In this document: piece after piece, positions 50,772 to 60,066 of the stretch | Layout: the number at the start of each line of letters is the position of its first letter | How positions within the stretch are numbered: position 1 is the stretch's first letter | Source: an uncultured Campylobacter sp. | Lineage (GTDB): Bacteria > Campylobacterota > Campylobacteria > Campylobacterales > Campylobacteraceae | Assembly (NCBI RefSeq): GCF_905373215.1 | Contig: NZ_CAJPRT010000005.1 | Location: forward strand, 62,001 to 126,000 | Direction of reading: 5' to 3' | Length of the DNA stretch: 64,000 nt | The notes under the pieces: model-generated | What the model saw: only the letters and a program-made list of their open reading frames with translations | Database searches by the model: none | Told to the model about the DNA's origin: nothing | Program-made: the position numbers and the translations under genes

Positions 50772-51953
50772 TCAGATTTTTTTCAGCTCAGCCGCGATTT
50801 TTAGGGCGACTTCGTCCTTCGGCGCGGTGTCTATTACGACCTGATCGTTTTTTGTGATGAAGGTGACCTTAAGGACGTCGCCGCCGAGCTTGATGATGTC
50901 GTCCAGCACGTTTAGGCAGACGGCGTCGAGATGCTTTTCATTTAGCATGCGTTTGGCCTCGCCGACGGCATTTTCGCGGTCGGTTTCGAGTTTAAAGCCC
51001 ACCTTTTTGATATTTCCGCGCACGGAGCTTAAGATATCCTCGTTCTCGCCCAGGCGTAAATTCCAAATTTCGCCGATCTCCGCTTTTTTCACCTTGTCTT
51101 TGTAGCGCACCTTCGGCGAGTAATCGCTTACCGCGGCAGCCATTATCAAATATGCGCCGTCGGGGAATTTCGTGCTGTCAAGTGCTGATTTTAGCCCGAT
51201 AGTACTTTCAAATTTAACGAGCTTGTATGGTAAATTTTCATACTCGTTGCTAGAGATCAGCGTTACGTCCGCACCTAGATAAAACAGCGCGTCGGCGAGC
51301 GCTTTGGAGGTTTTGCCGCTGGAGAAATTCGTAATGCCGCGCACGCTGTCGATCTTTTCGATCGTCGCGCCTCCGGTGATGATGACGGTTTTATCCTCCC
51401 AAAATTTATCGTTATAAAGCGCGCGCTTTAGCGTCTGCATTATCGCCTCGGTGCTTGCTAGCCCGCCCTTGCCGGTGTCGCCGCAAGCTAGGGTTTTTTC
51501 TATCGGATCGACGAAATACGCATTTACGCTCGCTTTTAGCATATCGATGCAGTTTTTCGTGATGTTGTTTTCAAGTAGCGCTGGATTTGCGGCCGGCGCG
51601 ATAACCACCTTAGCGTGGGCGAAAGCCGCGTTTAGCACCTCTAAAAATACGTTGTCGCAGACGCCCCACGCGAGCTTGTTTATCGTATTTGCCGTCGCAG
51701 GCGCTATTAAAACTAAATCCACTTTGGAATAAGCGATGTGGTTGATGCCCGCCTGCCAGTTTTCGTTGGCTTTGCAAAGCACGGGGTGATCGCATAGCGC
51801 CTCGAAAGCTTTGTAGCTGACAAACTCCTGCACGCCGTCGCTAAGCGCGACATAGATGTCGAAATTCGACTTTTTCAGAGCGGATAAAATTTCAAACGCT
51901 TTGTAAAAACTGATACTCCCGCAAACCGCGAGTAAAACCTTTTTCTTATTCAT
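50772..51953 (-). CDS. coaBC: Coenzyme A biosynthesis bifunctional protein CoaBC
   Basis: CoaBC joins cysteine to 4'-phosphopantothenate and decarboxylates the product. The N-terminal flavin domain has LLAVCGSISFYKAFEIL, IAPATANTINKLAWGVCDN and the active-site Cys in LACGDTGKGGLAS. The CoaB half starts near VIITGGATIEKIDSVRGITN. ATG 51953 is chosen because AGGAG is 5 bases before it; the frame is open 11 codons further. Length 393 aa. It overlaps glmU by 8 bases. Confidence 0.95.
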   Translation of the reverse strand: MNKKKVLLAVCGSISFYKAFEILSALKKSNFDIYVALSDGVQEFVSYKAFEALCDHPVLCKANENWQAGINHIAYSKVDLVLIAPATANTINKLAWGVCDNVFLEVLNAAFAHAKVVIAPAANPALLENNITKNCIDMLKASVNAYFVDPIEKTLACGDTGKGGLASTEAIMQTLKRALYNDKFWEDKTVIITGGATIEKIDSVRGITNFSSGKTSKALADALFYLGADVTLISSNEYENLPYKLVKFESTIGLKSALDSTKFPDGAYLIMAAAVSDYSPKVRYKDKVKKAEIGEIWNLRLGENEDILSSVRGNIKKVGFKLETDRENAVGEAKRMLNEKHLDAVCLNVLDDIIKLGGDVLKVTFITKNDQVVIDTAPKDEVALKIAAELKKI

Positions 51954-53247
51954 CTTCGCTCCTAAAAAATTTATGGAAAAACCCATCTTTGTTGATTTGT
52001 TTGCTTCGGCTGATCGCCAGCGCGCCGCTTGGAACGTCGCTTGTGACAGTCGTGCCCGCGGCGATTATGACGTCGTCGGCCACCCGCACGGGCGCTACTA
52101 GCTGCGTGTCCGAGCCGATAAAGACATTTTTGCCGATTATCGTTTTGTATTTTTTCTTGCCGTCGTAGTTGCACGTAATCGTGCCGCAGCCGATATTGCT
52201 ACCCTCATCGATCTCACAATCTCCGAGATAGCTTAAATGCCCCGCCTTGATCTTGTTTACTTTCGCGTTTTTAAGCTCGACGAAATTTCCGATATGGGTG
52301 CCTATAACTTCGCATTTTGGGCGTAGATGTGCCATCGGACCGATGTCGGAGTTTTTTATGACGCTATCTTCGATGACGCAGCCGCTTTTAATGAGCGAGC
52401 TTTCGATCACGCAAGGACCGATGATGCTTACGTTTTCTTGCAGCTCGCACTCGCCGATAAATTTCGCTCTGCCGTCGATGTAGATGCTTTGCGGTAGGCG
52501 CATTAAAACGCCTTGTTTCATCAAATTTTCTTTGATTTCGTTTTGCATTAAATTTTCGGCGATGCTGAGGGCGAGCTTATCGTTTATGCCCATGAAGCTT
52601 TGCTCGTCCACCCACACGGCGGCGCATTTTAGGCCCATATCTTTGGCAATTTTGATCGCGTCTGTGAGGTAGTATTCTTTTTGCGCGTTATCTGGTTTGA
52701 TTTGCGGTAGGATCTGTTTTAGCGCGTCGCTTTTGAAGCAGTAGCAGCCGGCGTTTGCGTCTTTTACCGCTTTTTCCTCTTCGCTCGCGTCCTTTTGCTC
52801 GACGATCTTTAAAATTTCGCCGCCTCTGGTAATTACGCGGCCGTATCCGAAAGGATCGCGCGCGCTAAAAACGCTTAGATTTACTTCCGCGTCCGCCTCG
52901 CAGAGTTTGCGAAGCTCGGCACTTTTTACCAAAGGCATATCGCCGCAGATTATGAGCGTTTTGGCTCCGCGGATTTCGACCTCTTTTAGTCCGCCCGCAG
53001 TGCCGGGGAAATGCTCGTGGTCTTGTTTGTAAATTTTAGCGTTTGGGAAGTGCGCTAGAACCGCGTTTTTAACCTCGTCGAATTGGTAGTGTAAAATCAC
53101 GCTCACGTCGTTTGAAATTTCGTAAGCTTTCTTTAAGATGTGGATTATCATCGGCTCGCCGCAAAGCTCGAAAAGAACCTTGGCCCTTTGCGACTTCATC
53201 CGAGTGCCCAGCCCTGCGGCAAGAACTATAACCGAAACGTCGTTCAT
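51946..53247 (-). CDS. glmU: Bifunctional UDP-GlcNAc pyrophosphorylase / GlcN-1-P acetyltransferase
   Basis: GlmU makes UDP-GlcNAc, the precursor of peptidoglycan, LOS and the PglF substrate. The nucleotidyltransferase start is SVIVLAAGLGTRMKSQRAKV. The C-terminal left-handed beta-helix has IGNFVELKNAKVNKI and YLGDCEIDEGSNIGCGTI, with the catalytic His region HLSYLG. Length 433 aa. It heads the glmU-coaBC-uppS-...-truA operon. Confidence 0.96.
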   Translation of the reverse strand: MNDVSVIVLAAGLGTRMKSQRAKVLFELCGEPMIIHILKKAYEISNDVSVILHYQFDEVKNAVLAHFPNAKIYKQDHEHFPGTAGGLKEVEIRGAKTLIICGDMPLVKSAELRKLCEADAEVNLSVFSARDPFGYGRVITRGGEILKIVEQKDASEEEKAVKDANAGCYCFKSDALKQILPQIKPDNAQKEYYLTDAIKIAKDMGLKCAAVWVDEQSFMGINDKLALSIAENLMQNEIKENLMKQGVLMRLPQSIYIDGRAKFIGECELQENVSIIGPCVIESSLIKSGCVIEDSVIKNSDIGPMAHLRPKCEVIGTHIGNFVELKNAKVNKIKAGHLSYLGDCEIDEGSNIGCGTITCNYDGKKKYKTIIGKNVFIGSDTQLVAPVRVADDVIIAAGTTVTSDVPSGALAISRSKQINKDGFFHKFFRSEDE

Positions 53248-53398
53248 TTTTACCCTTAAATTTCAAAAATCGGATAATTTTAACACATTTAAAATAAATA
53301 AAAACCTAAATTTATGCCGCGCAGGCGAAATTTAAATCCCAAATTCAACTAAAATTTTATAAAATGTCCGCTCAAATTTTAAAGCCTAGGCGGACGTT

Positions 53399-54268
53399 TT
53401 GAAAAAACTGATTTTGGTTACTTGTATTTGGGCTTTTAGTTTCTCTCTGATAGGCGAGTTTTTGCGCGGCATAGACAGCGCGTATTTGGCGTTTTCGCGC
53501 GTATCATTGGCGCTAATTTGCTTTTTGCCGTTTATGAAATTTCGCGGCGTAAATCCCGCTTTAGCGCTTAAAATTTGCGCCGTAGGCGCCGTGCAGATCG
53601 GCGTGATGTATATCTTCTACTACCGCAGCTTTGCGTATCTGAAGGTCTATGAAGTAGCGCTTTTTACGATATTTACTCCGTTTTACGTGACGCTGCTTTA
53701 CGACGCGCTTAAGCTTAGATTTCGCGCGTTATACCTTTTCAGCGTCGCAGTCGCGGTGCTTGGGGCTTTGGTGATCAAATTCGGCGCAATAAGCTCCGAG
53801 TTTTTGACAGGCTTTTTGCTCGTACAAGGCGCAAATCTATGCTTCGGACTTGGACAGAGCGCGTATAAATTTATGCTGGAGCGCCACGGCTTTAGCGAGC
53901 AGAAGGAGCTTTTCGGCTACTTTTTTGTGGGGGCCGCCGCCGTTACGGCGATTGCCGCGATCGTGCTTGGGGATTTTTCTAAATTTAATCCCAGTTTCTC
54001 GCAAGGCGCGGTGATCGTGTATCTGGGTACGGTAGCCAGCGCTTTAGGGTATTTTTTGTGGAACAAAGGCGCGTGCGAAGTCGATAGCGGCGTGCTTGCG
54101 ATTATGAATAACGCGCTCATCCCCGCAGCAATCGTCGTAAATTTGGTATTTTGGCAAAAGGATGCCGATCTGGCGCACCTACTTGCGGGCTCGGCGCTGA
54201 TTTATGTTTCGCTAATTTTACATAAAAAGATCATGAAATTTTACGCCGTGCGCGAGCAAAGAATTTAG
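53399..54268 (+). CDS. EamA/DMT family transporter
   Basis: Ten hydrophobic helices in two EamA repeats fill 289 aa. VTCIWAFSFSLIGEFLRGID at the start and YLGTVASALGYFLWNKGACE in the second repeat are family patterns. It likely exports or imports a small metabolite across the inner membrane; the substrate is unknown. The start appears to be TTG at 53399 behind a weak AGGCGG; an upstream ATG is not available. Divergent from glmU. Confidence 0.88.
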   Translation: MKKLILVTCIWAFSFSLIGEFLRGIDSAYLAFSRVSLALICFLPFMKFRGVNPALALKICAVGAVQIGVMYIFYYRSFAYLKVYEVALFTIFTPFYVTLLYDALKLRFRALYLFSVAVAVLGALVIKFGAISSEFLTGFLLVQGANLCFGLGQSAYKFMLERHGFSEQKELFGYFFVGAAAVTAIAAIVLGDFSKFNPSFSQGAVIVYLGTVASALGYFLWNKGACEVDSGVLAIMNNALIPAAIVVNLVFWQKDADLAHLLAGSALIYVSLILHKKIMKFYAVREQRI

Positions 54269-54332
54269 TATTTAACTAAAATTTTATATTTTTACATTAG
54301 AATTAGCCCTTATTTTATTTGAAGTTGGAAAA

Positions 54333-55514
54333 ATGAAAAAAACCTTGAAATTTATCGTCTCTATCGTACTTATCTCTATTGCGATATATTTCTTATACGG
54401 TAAATTTTTTAAGCAAGAAGAGGCGCCGAAAGCTCTTACGACTAGACTTGAAAAGGGCGATATTAGAGGCACGGTGACGGCTGCGGGCGAGGTTTACGCC
54501 AGAGATTTGGTCGATGTGGGCGCGCAGGTAAGCGGTCAGATCAAAAAACTCTACGTCAAAGTGGGCGATAAGGTTCAAAAGGGCGATATGATAGCGCAGA
54601 TCGACTCGGTCACGCAAGAAAACGAGATCGCGCAACAAAAGGCGCAGCTTCTGATTCACGAGGCAAATTTAGCTTCGGCAAAGATCGCCGCGGCAAACGC
54701 TAAAACGCAGTATAACCGCGAGCTTGAGTTGTATAAAAGAAACGCCGCTTCCAAAGAGGCTGTGGAAAACGCCAAAAATAGCGCCGCTTTAAAAGAGGCC
54801 GAGCAGAAGCAGATCGAGGCGCAGATCGAGCAGACCAAACTTCAGCTAAGCACCGCGGAGACAAATTTTGGCTACACTAAAATCACGGCTCCGATAAGCG
54901 GCACGATCGTTTCCATGCCGGTAGAGGAGGGCAAAACGGTAAATTCCAACCAAACTACGCCTACGATCGTAAAGATCGCCGATCTAAGCAAGATGGAGAT
55001 CAAGATGCAAATCGCAGAGGGCGATATATCCAAAGTAAAGGTCGGAATGGACGTAGAATACTCCATACTATCGGATCTTGATAATATCAAAAAGGCTAAA
55101 ATTTACAAGATCGATCCTGGTCTTACCACGCTTAGCGACGGGACTTACGATAAAACTTCCAATGGCTCTTCTTCCTCTAGTAGTAGCGATAGCGCGATCT
55201 ATTTTTACGCAAAGATGCTCGTGGATAACGAAAACGATTTTTTAAAGATTGGAATGACGACCGAAAACAACATAATCGTAAGCGAAGCGAACAATACGAG
55301 CTACCTACCTACTTCGGTTATCAAGCGCGACGCGAAAGGCGATTACGTCACGGTGCTTAACGGCAAAGAGCCCGAGCAGCGATACGTAAAAACGGGCGTC
55401 AGCGACGATTTAAATACTGAAATTTTAAGCGGTTTGGATGAAAAAGACGAGGTGCTTATAGCCGACGGAAAAGCCGCGCCGTTAAATATGGACGGGCCTC
55501 CGATGGTGTTTTAG
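54333..55514 (+). CDS. macA: MacA-type periplasmic adaptor of a tripartite ABC exporter
   Basis: MacA links the ABC protein MacB to an outer-membrane channel. An N-terminal membrane anchor (residues ~6-26) is followed by the lipoyl half EVYARDLVDVGAQVSGQIKK, a long coiled-coil hairpin with AANAKTQYNRELELYKRNAA, and the second lipoyl half TNFGYTKITAPISGTIVSMP. A Ser-rich loop (SSSSSSDS) near 275-285 interrupts the beta-barrel domain. Length 393 aa. First gene of the macA-macB-OMF operon. A TAGAAT -10-like box is at 54298-54303. Confidence 0.92.
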   Translation: MKKTLKFIVSIVLISIAIYFLYGKFFKQEEAPKALTTRLEKGDIRGTVTAAGEVYARDLVDVGAQVSGQIKKLYVKVGDKVQKGDMIAQIDSVTQENEIAQQKAQLLIHEANLASAKIAAANAKTQYNRELELYKRNAASKEAVENAKNSAALKEAEQKQIEAQIEQTKLQLSTAETNFGYTKITAPISGTIVSMPVEEGKTVNSNQTTPTIVKIADLSKMEIKMQIAEGDISKVKVGMDVEYSILSDLDNIKKAKIYKIDPGLTTLSDGTYDKTSNGSSSSSSSDSAIYFYAKMLVDNENDFLKIGMTTENNIIVSEANNTSYLPTSVIKRDAKGDYVTVLNGKEPEQRYVKTGVSDDLNTEILSGLDEKDEVLIADGKAAPLNMDGPPMVF

Positions 55515-55535
55515 TTAAAATTTTATGGTGTAAAG

Positions 55536-57464
55536 ATGCTAGAGCTTAAAGATATAAACAAAAAATTCATTCTCGGCGATAACGAAATCCACGTACTAAA
55601 GGACGTAAGTTTAAATATCGAAGCGGGCGAGTTTATATCGATAATCGGGCAATCCGGAAGCGGAAAATCGACGCTGATGAACATAATCGGCTGCATCGAT
55701 ACGCCAAGCGGTGGAAGCTACAAGATCGAAGGTCGCGAGACCGCGAATTTAAGCGGCGACGAGCTTGCGGCGCTTAGAAGTAAAAAATTCGGCTTTGTCT
55801 TTCAAAAATACAATCTCATCGCTACGATGGACGCGACCGCAAACGTCTCGCTGCCTGCGGTGTATGCGGGCGTAGGGGCGAGCGAACGGACGAAACGAGC
55901 GGTAGAGCTTTTGAATAAGCTGGAGCTTGGCGATCGCACCAAAAATTTACCGAGCAAGCTTAGCGGCGGGCAGCAGCAGCGCGTAAGTATCGCCCGCGCT
56001 CTGATAAACGGCGGCGAAGTGATTTTGGCAGACGAGCCTACCGGCGCGCTTGATAGCAAAAGCGGCGAGACGGTGATGCAAATTTTAACGGCGCTGCACA
56101 AAGAGGGTCACACCATCATCATAGTTACGCATGACGCGCATATTGCGGAATTTGCGGATCGTATCATCGAGATCAAAGACGGTAGAATTTTAAGCGATAA
56201 AAGAAAGGCTGAGCGGGTTTTTGAGCGCAAAAAAGAGCAGATCAAAACGAAAAATTCCTTTATATTTTGCAAAGATCAGCTCATCGAGAGCTTTAAAATG
56301 TCCATTAGCGCGATATTTTCGCATAAACTAAGATCGATTTTGACGATGCTAGGCATCATCATTGGCATTGCGTCTGTTATCTGCGTAGTAGCTCTCGGTA
56401 AGGGTTCGGAGGAAAAAATTTTATCCGAGATCCGCAAAATTGGCACCAATACGATCGATATCTTTCCTGGTAAAAATTTCGGCGATGTGCGAGCAGGCTT
56501 TGTGAGCACCCTTACGATAAGCGATTCTAAGGTTTTGGCGCGCCAGCCCTACGTCGATTATGCCACACCAAATGCTTCTGCAAGCGGTACGGCAACTTAT
56601 GCGAATTTAAGCTCCAAGGCTCAACTGCGCGGTGGTGGCGTGAATTCTTTGGCGGTTAATGGCATAGATATAGAAGATGGTAGAAATTTTAGCGACGACG
56701 ATATTAAAAATTCTGCCTCTGTCGCGATTATCGATCCAAACACTAAAAAAACATTTTTTAAAAATTCAGATCCGATCGGCAAGACGATTTTATTTTCGGG
56801 TAAGCCGCTTAAGATCATAGGAGTTTCGGGCAAGGATAAAAATGCCTTCGGAAGCAACGAAAATTTAAGAATTTACGCGCCGTACTCAACCGTGATGAAT
56901 AAAATCACGGGCAATCGAAAAATCAGCTCTATCACCATCAAAATAAAAGACGATGTCAATACTCAAGTGGCCGAAGAGAGCCTAACTCAGCTACTTATCC
57001 AAAGACACGGCTCGCGGGATTTTCATACGATGAACGCAGATACTATCAAACAAACAATACAAAGCACTACCGGCACGATGACGATTTTGATCTCATCGAT
57101 CGCAGTGATCTCGCTCGTCGTGGGCGGCATCGGAGTGATGAATATCATGCTCGTAAGCGTTACCGAGCGCACTCGCGAAATCGGCATCAGAATGGCGATC
57201 GGCGCGAAGCAATCCAACATCTTGCAGCAGTTTTTGATAGAGGCGATCTTGCTTTGCTCGCTCGGCGGAGCTTTAGGAATTTTAATCGCTTTAGCGCTTG
57301 GATTTGCGTTTAATACCATAAGCCCGGATTTTGCGATGAAATTCACTACAGCGCCTTTCGTGATCGCCTTTGCGGCGTCGTCCGCGATCGGTATAGTTTT
57401 CGGCTATCTGCCGGCAAGAAACGCCAGCAGATTAAATCCGATAGATGCTTTAGCACAAGAATAA
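55536..57464 (+). CDS. macB: MacB-type ABC transporter (ATPase fused to FtsX-like permease)
   Basis: MacB drives a mechanotransmission exporter for macrolides, peptides or siderophores; here the substrate is unknown. Walker A is GQSGSGKST (38-46), the signature LSGGQQQRVSIARAL, and Walker B ILADEPTGALDS. After a linker, the first helix is near 275, then a periplasmic domain, and three helices from about 520 to the end with the FtsX pattern TEIGIRMAIG-like TREIGIRMAIGA. Length 642 aa. Confidence 0.94.
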   Translation: MLELKDINKKFILGDNEIHVLKDVSLNIEAGEFISIIGQSGSGKSTLMNIIGCIDTPSGGSYKIEGRETANLSGDELAALRSKKFGFVFQKYNLIATMDATANVSLPAVYAGVGASERTKRAVELLNKLELGDRTKNLPSKLSGGQQQRVSIARALINGGEVILADEPTGALDSKSGETVMQILTALHKEGHTIIIVTHDAHIAEFADRIIEIKDGRILSDKRKAERVFERKKEQIKTKNSFIFCKDQLIESFKMSISAIFSHKLRSILTMLGIIIGIASVICVVALGKGSEEKILSEIRKIGTNTIDIFPGKNFGDVRAGFVSTLTISDSKVLARQPYVDYATPNASASGTATYANLSSKAQLRGGGVNSLAVNGIDIEDGRNFSDDDIKNSASVAIIDPNTKKTFFKNSDPIGKTILFSGKPLKIIGVSGKDKNAFGSNENLRIYAPYSTVMNKITGNRKISSITIKIKDDVNTQVAEESLTQLLIQRHGSRDFHTMNADTIKQTIQSTTGTMTILISSIAVISLVVGGIGVMNIMLVSVTERTREIGIRMAIGAKQSNILQQFLIEAILLCSLGGALGILIALALGFAFNTISPDFAMKFTTAPFVIAFAASSAIGIVFGYLPARNASRLNPIDALAQE

Positions 57465-57477
57465 ACAAGGAGAGAAA

Positions 57478-58836
57478 ATGATAAATTCCAAAGTAATTTT
57501 AAGCGGCGTTTTAGCTGTTTTTATCGGCGGTTGTGCCTCAAATCAAAGTGAGGTTGAATTTAAACCTGTAGAGCATTTCAAGGATGAAAATGCAAGCTAT
57601 GAAATCGATACGCTGTGGTATAAAAAATATGGCGAATCGTACCTAAATAAGCTTGTAGATCAAGCCCTTGCGAATAACTATGATCTAAAAACAGCGGCTT
57701 TAAACGTTGAGAGTGCTTATGCAAATTTAGGGTTAAGTAGGGCTGATCTTTTTCCTACGCTAAGCAGCTCGTGGAGTGCGGGCGCTAATCGCGACATAAG
57801 CACCGGCTCGAATTGGAACAAAACCTATAGTTCGGGCTTTAACGTAAGCTACGAGCTTGATCTTTTCGGCAAGATCCGCTCGGCGGTAAATGCCGAGGGC
57901 TGGAACGCCAAAGCTAGCGAGTTTGACCTTGAAAATACTCGCCTGACTCTTATAAATTCCGTTGTAAGCGGCTACTTTGAGATGCTTTATCTAAACGATT
58001 CGCTAAAATGGACAAAACAGAATTTAAGCGATTACCGAGAGATCGAAAAAATAATCAAGGCAAAATATGATTATGGCAAGTCTGAGCAGCTAGATTACAG
58101 GCAGATTCAAAATTCTATCCTAGGGCTTGAAAACAAGGTCTTAAGCATTCAAAAAAATATCGAGGATAATCATAAATATATGAGAAATCTCATCTCTTCC
58201 AGCTTGCAATTTGATGATAACACCGATTCGATAAATTCCATAGAATTCCAAGGCGTTGATCTAAATGTGCCTTACACGGCGCTTGCTAACCGTCCCGACA
58301 TTAGAGCTGCGATCGCTAGGTTAAATTCCAGTTTTTATGATGAACAGACCGCTAAGTTAAATTTCTTTCCTAGCGTGAATTTGGGCGCAGGGCTTACTAA
58401 CGGGCAAGGCGTGAGCGCTAACGATAGTTTCAAGCTAAATTTTTTAAGCGGCAACGTAAGCATAAGTCTGCCGTTTTTGGATTATGCGAGGGTTGAAAAC
58501 CGTCTTAAAATTTCAGAGATCGCTTTTCGCAAAAACGTCGTAAATTACGAACAGACGCTCTCTAACGCTACGAATGAGGTGCTAAATTTATATAGAATTT
58601 ACCAGATCAATCTGGCTAGCCTTAAAAATTTAAGTGCCGCTTACGATGAAAAGGCGCGTATTGCCGATCTTTACGCCGCGAAATACGAAGCGGGCTCAAG
58701 CGAGCTAAAGGATATGCTAGAAGCTCGCACCGACGCCGTAAACGCTAAGATAAACGAGCTAAATCAAAGATATTTGACGCTACAAAATGAGGCGGCGATC
58801 TATCGCGCGATGGCAGGCAAATTTAAACGCAAATGA
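57478..58836 (+). CDS. TolC-family outer-membrane efflux lipoprotein
   Basis: An N-terminal lipoprotein signal ends in the lipobox IGGC (residues ~16-19). Two long OEP domains form the alpha-barrel and beta-barrel, with EIDTLWYKKYGESYLNKLVD and ANRPDIRAAIARLNSSFYDE at positions typical of the NodT/CusC type. Length 452 aa. It completes the MacA-MacB exporter across the outer membrane and lies 13 bases after macB. Confidence 0.9.
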   Translation: MINSKVILSGVLAVFIGGCASNQSEVEFKPVEHFKDENASYEIDTLWYKKYGESYLNKLVDQALANNYDLKTAALNVESAYANLGLSRADLFPTLSSSWSAGANRDISTGSNWNKTYSSGFNVSYELDLFGKIRSAVNAEGWNAKASEFDLENTRLTLINSVVSGYFEMLYLNDSLKWTKQNLSDYREIEKIIKAKYDYGKSEQLDYRQIQNSILGLENKVLSIQKNIEDNHKYMRNLISSSLQFDDNTDSINSIEFQGVDLNVPYTALANRPDIRAAIARLNSSFYDEQTAKLNFFPSVNLGAGLTNGQGVSANDSFKLNFLSGNVSISLPFLDYARVENRLKISEIAFRKNVVNYEQTLSNATNEVLNLYRIYQINLASLKNLSAAYDEKARIADLYAAKYEAGSSELKDMLEARTDAVNAKINELNQRYLTLQNEAAIYRAMAGKFKRK

Positions 58837-59189
58837 AAAAGGCTTTGATACTTTGGCTGCTTTGCGGTGCGATATTTGCTGATTGCACGGCAATAAGAGC
58901 GCAAGATGGGCGCGCAGTAAGCCTTGGTGTCAGCGCTTACGTTGCGAACGATAAACAATCAGAATTTGAGAAAAACCATAGTGAAATTCTGCTAAATCGT
59001 CAAAAAAATGAACTAGATAGGCAAAGCCTACAAAATAATTTGCAACGTGAATCAAAAGGCGTAGGCGACCACGATGATTTTTCGATGAAAAAACAGCCGA
59101 TGCAAGACATCAAGGAGCGAAACAATAAAAATGAACAGGACTTAAAACTGCGCCGCAAAAAGCTGCAAGGCGACGCTTATCGGCGCTAG
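58833..59189 (+). CDS. Unknown small exported protein
   Basis: A signal peptide (MKKALILWLLCGAIFADC) precedes a polar, coiled-coil-like 100-residue part rich in Gln, Asn, Lys and Glu (NRQKNELDRQSLQNNLQRES). It overlaps the outer-membrane factor gene by 4 bases (ATGA) and so belongs to the exporter operon. The function is not recognised; it may be an accessory periplasmic part of the pump. Ends with a basic stretch RRKKLQGDAYRR. Confidence 0.7.
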   Translation: MKKALILWLLCGAIFADCTAIRAQDGRAVSLGVSAYVANDKQSEFEKNHSEILLNRQKNELDRQSLQNNLQRESKGVGDHDDFSMKKQPMQDIKERNNKNEQDLKLRRKKLQGDAYRR

Positions 59190-59225
59190 GGCTACTTTTG
59201 TTTATCGGTTTTTAAGTAAAGTTTC

Positions 59226-59231
59226 TATAAA
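59226..59231 (+). promoter_or_regulatory. Candidate -10 box for rpmH operon
   Basis: TATAAA in TTCTATAAAATTTC lies 34 bases before the rpmH ATG; AAAGGA at 59253-59258 is the ribosome binding site. Confidence 0.4.
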
Positions 59232-59264
59232 ATTTCAGCTTTACATTTTCTTAAAGGAACAGTT

Positions 59265-59399
59265 ATGAAAAGAACGTACCAACCCCACAATACCCCTAAA
59301 AAGCGTACTCACGGCTTTCGCGTCCGCATGAAAACAAAAAACGGCCGCAGAGTTTTAAGTGCAAGACGTGCTAAAGGCAGAAGAAGATTGGCTGCGTAG
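59265..59399 (+). CDS. rpmH: 50S ribosomal protein L34
   Basis: L34 is a 44-residue, very basic protein: MKRTYQPHNTPKKRTHGFRV and ending ARRAKGRRRLAA. The start has AAAGGA 6 bases before it. It leads the conserved rpmH-rnpA-yidD-yidC-jag-mnmE cluster. Its last 13 bases overlap the apparent rnpA start. Confidence 0.97.
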   Translation: MKRTYQPHNTPKKRTHGFRVRMKTKNGRRVLSARRAKGRRRLAA

Positions 59400-59722
59400 G
59401 CGAATTCGCTGCGATAAGCGATAGCAAGGTTTTTTCGGAGGTTTATAAAAGTGCGGCGAAGTGGCATTGCGAATGCGCTGTCGTGTATTTTTTGGCGAGC
59501 GAGCAACGCAGATTTAGCGCGGTCGCCAGTAAAAAAATAGGCAACGCAGTCGTGCGAAATCGCGCCAAAAGGCTTCTGCGCGCAGCGTTTTATAATCAAA
59601 AAGACGCCATTGTTAGCGGAATTTTTATATTAATCGCAAAAAAGCGGATCATAGATATGAGCTTTGAAGACATCGAGCGAAATTTAAAATGGGCGTTTAA
59701 AAAGATCGGCGCAGTAAAATGA
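59387..59722 (+). CDS. rnpA: Ribonuclease P protein component, probable ATT start
   Basis: RnpA helps RNase P RNA to cut tRNA precursors. The basic motif AVASKKIGNAVVRNRAKRLL identifies it. Alignment by eye to C. jejuni RnpA places homology well upstream of the first GTG (59483): KVFSEVYKSAAKWHCECAVV matches its FSSVYKVGKKWHCEGV-type region. But no ATG, GTG or TTG lies between the in-frame TAA at 59372 and that GTG. The best start is ATT 59387, with AAAGG 9 bases before it. A GTG start would remove a third of the protein. About 111 aa; it overlaps rpmH by 13 bases and yidD by 4. Confidence 0.8.
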   Translation: MGCVGEFAAISDSKVFSEVYKSAAKWHCECAVVYFLASEQRRFSAVASKKIGNAVVRNRAKRLLRAAFYNQKDAIVSGIFILIAKKRIIDMSFEDIERNLKWAFKKIGAVK

Positions 59723-60066
59723 AGAAATTTTTTATAGCCGCGATCGGGTTTTATCGAAAATTTATTTCGCCTTTGCTACCGCGCTGTTGCCGTTATTATC
59801 CGAGCTGTTCGGAATACGCGCTTTATGAGTTTAAGTTTAACGGCGTCTTTGGCGCACTCTGCGCTGTAACGTCTAGAATTTTAAGATGCAATCCGCTCTT
59901 TAGCGGTGGCATAGATTATCCGATAATCGCGCGAAATTTCAAATTTTGCGTATTTTCTAAAATCCGCAGCAGCAATGCCTCTGCGGATAAATTTAAGCTT
60001 TGGTTTATACCATATAAAAAAAATAGATATTACGTCATACGACTAGGAGAAAATAGTGCTAGATAA
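59719..60066 (+). CDS. yidD: Membrane protein insertion efficiency factor YidD
   Basis: YidD is a small protein associated with YidC-dependent insertion. IGFYRKFISPLLPRCCRYYP and the CSEYALYEF part are the family core. Length 115 aa, with a C-terminal extension rich in basic and aromatic residues (IPYKKNRYYVIRLG). It overlaps rnpA by 4 bases and yidC by 11. Confidence 0.93.
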   Translation: MKKFFIAAIGFYRKFISPLLPRCCRYYPSCSEYALYEFKFNGVFGALCAVTSRILRCNPLFSGGIDYPIIARNFKFCVFSKIRSSNASADKFKLWFIPYKKNRYYVIRLGENSAR

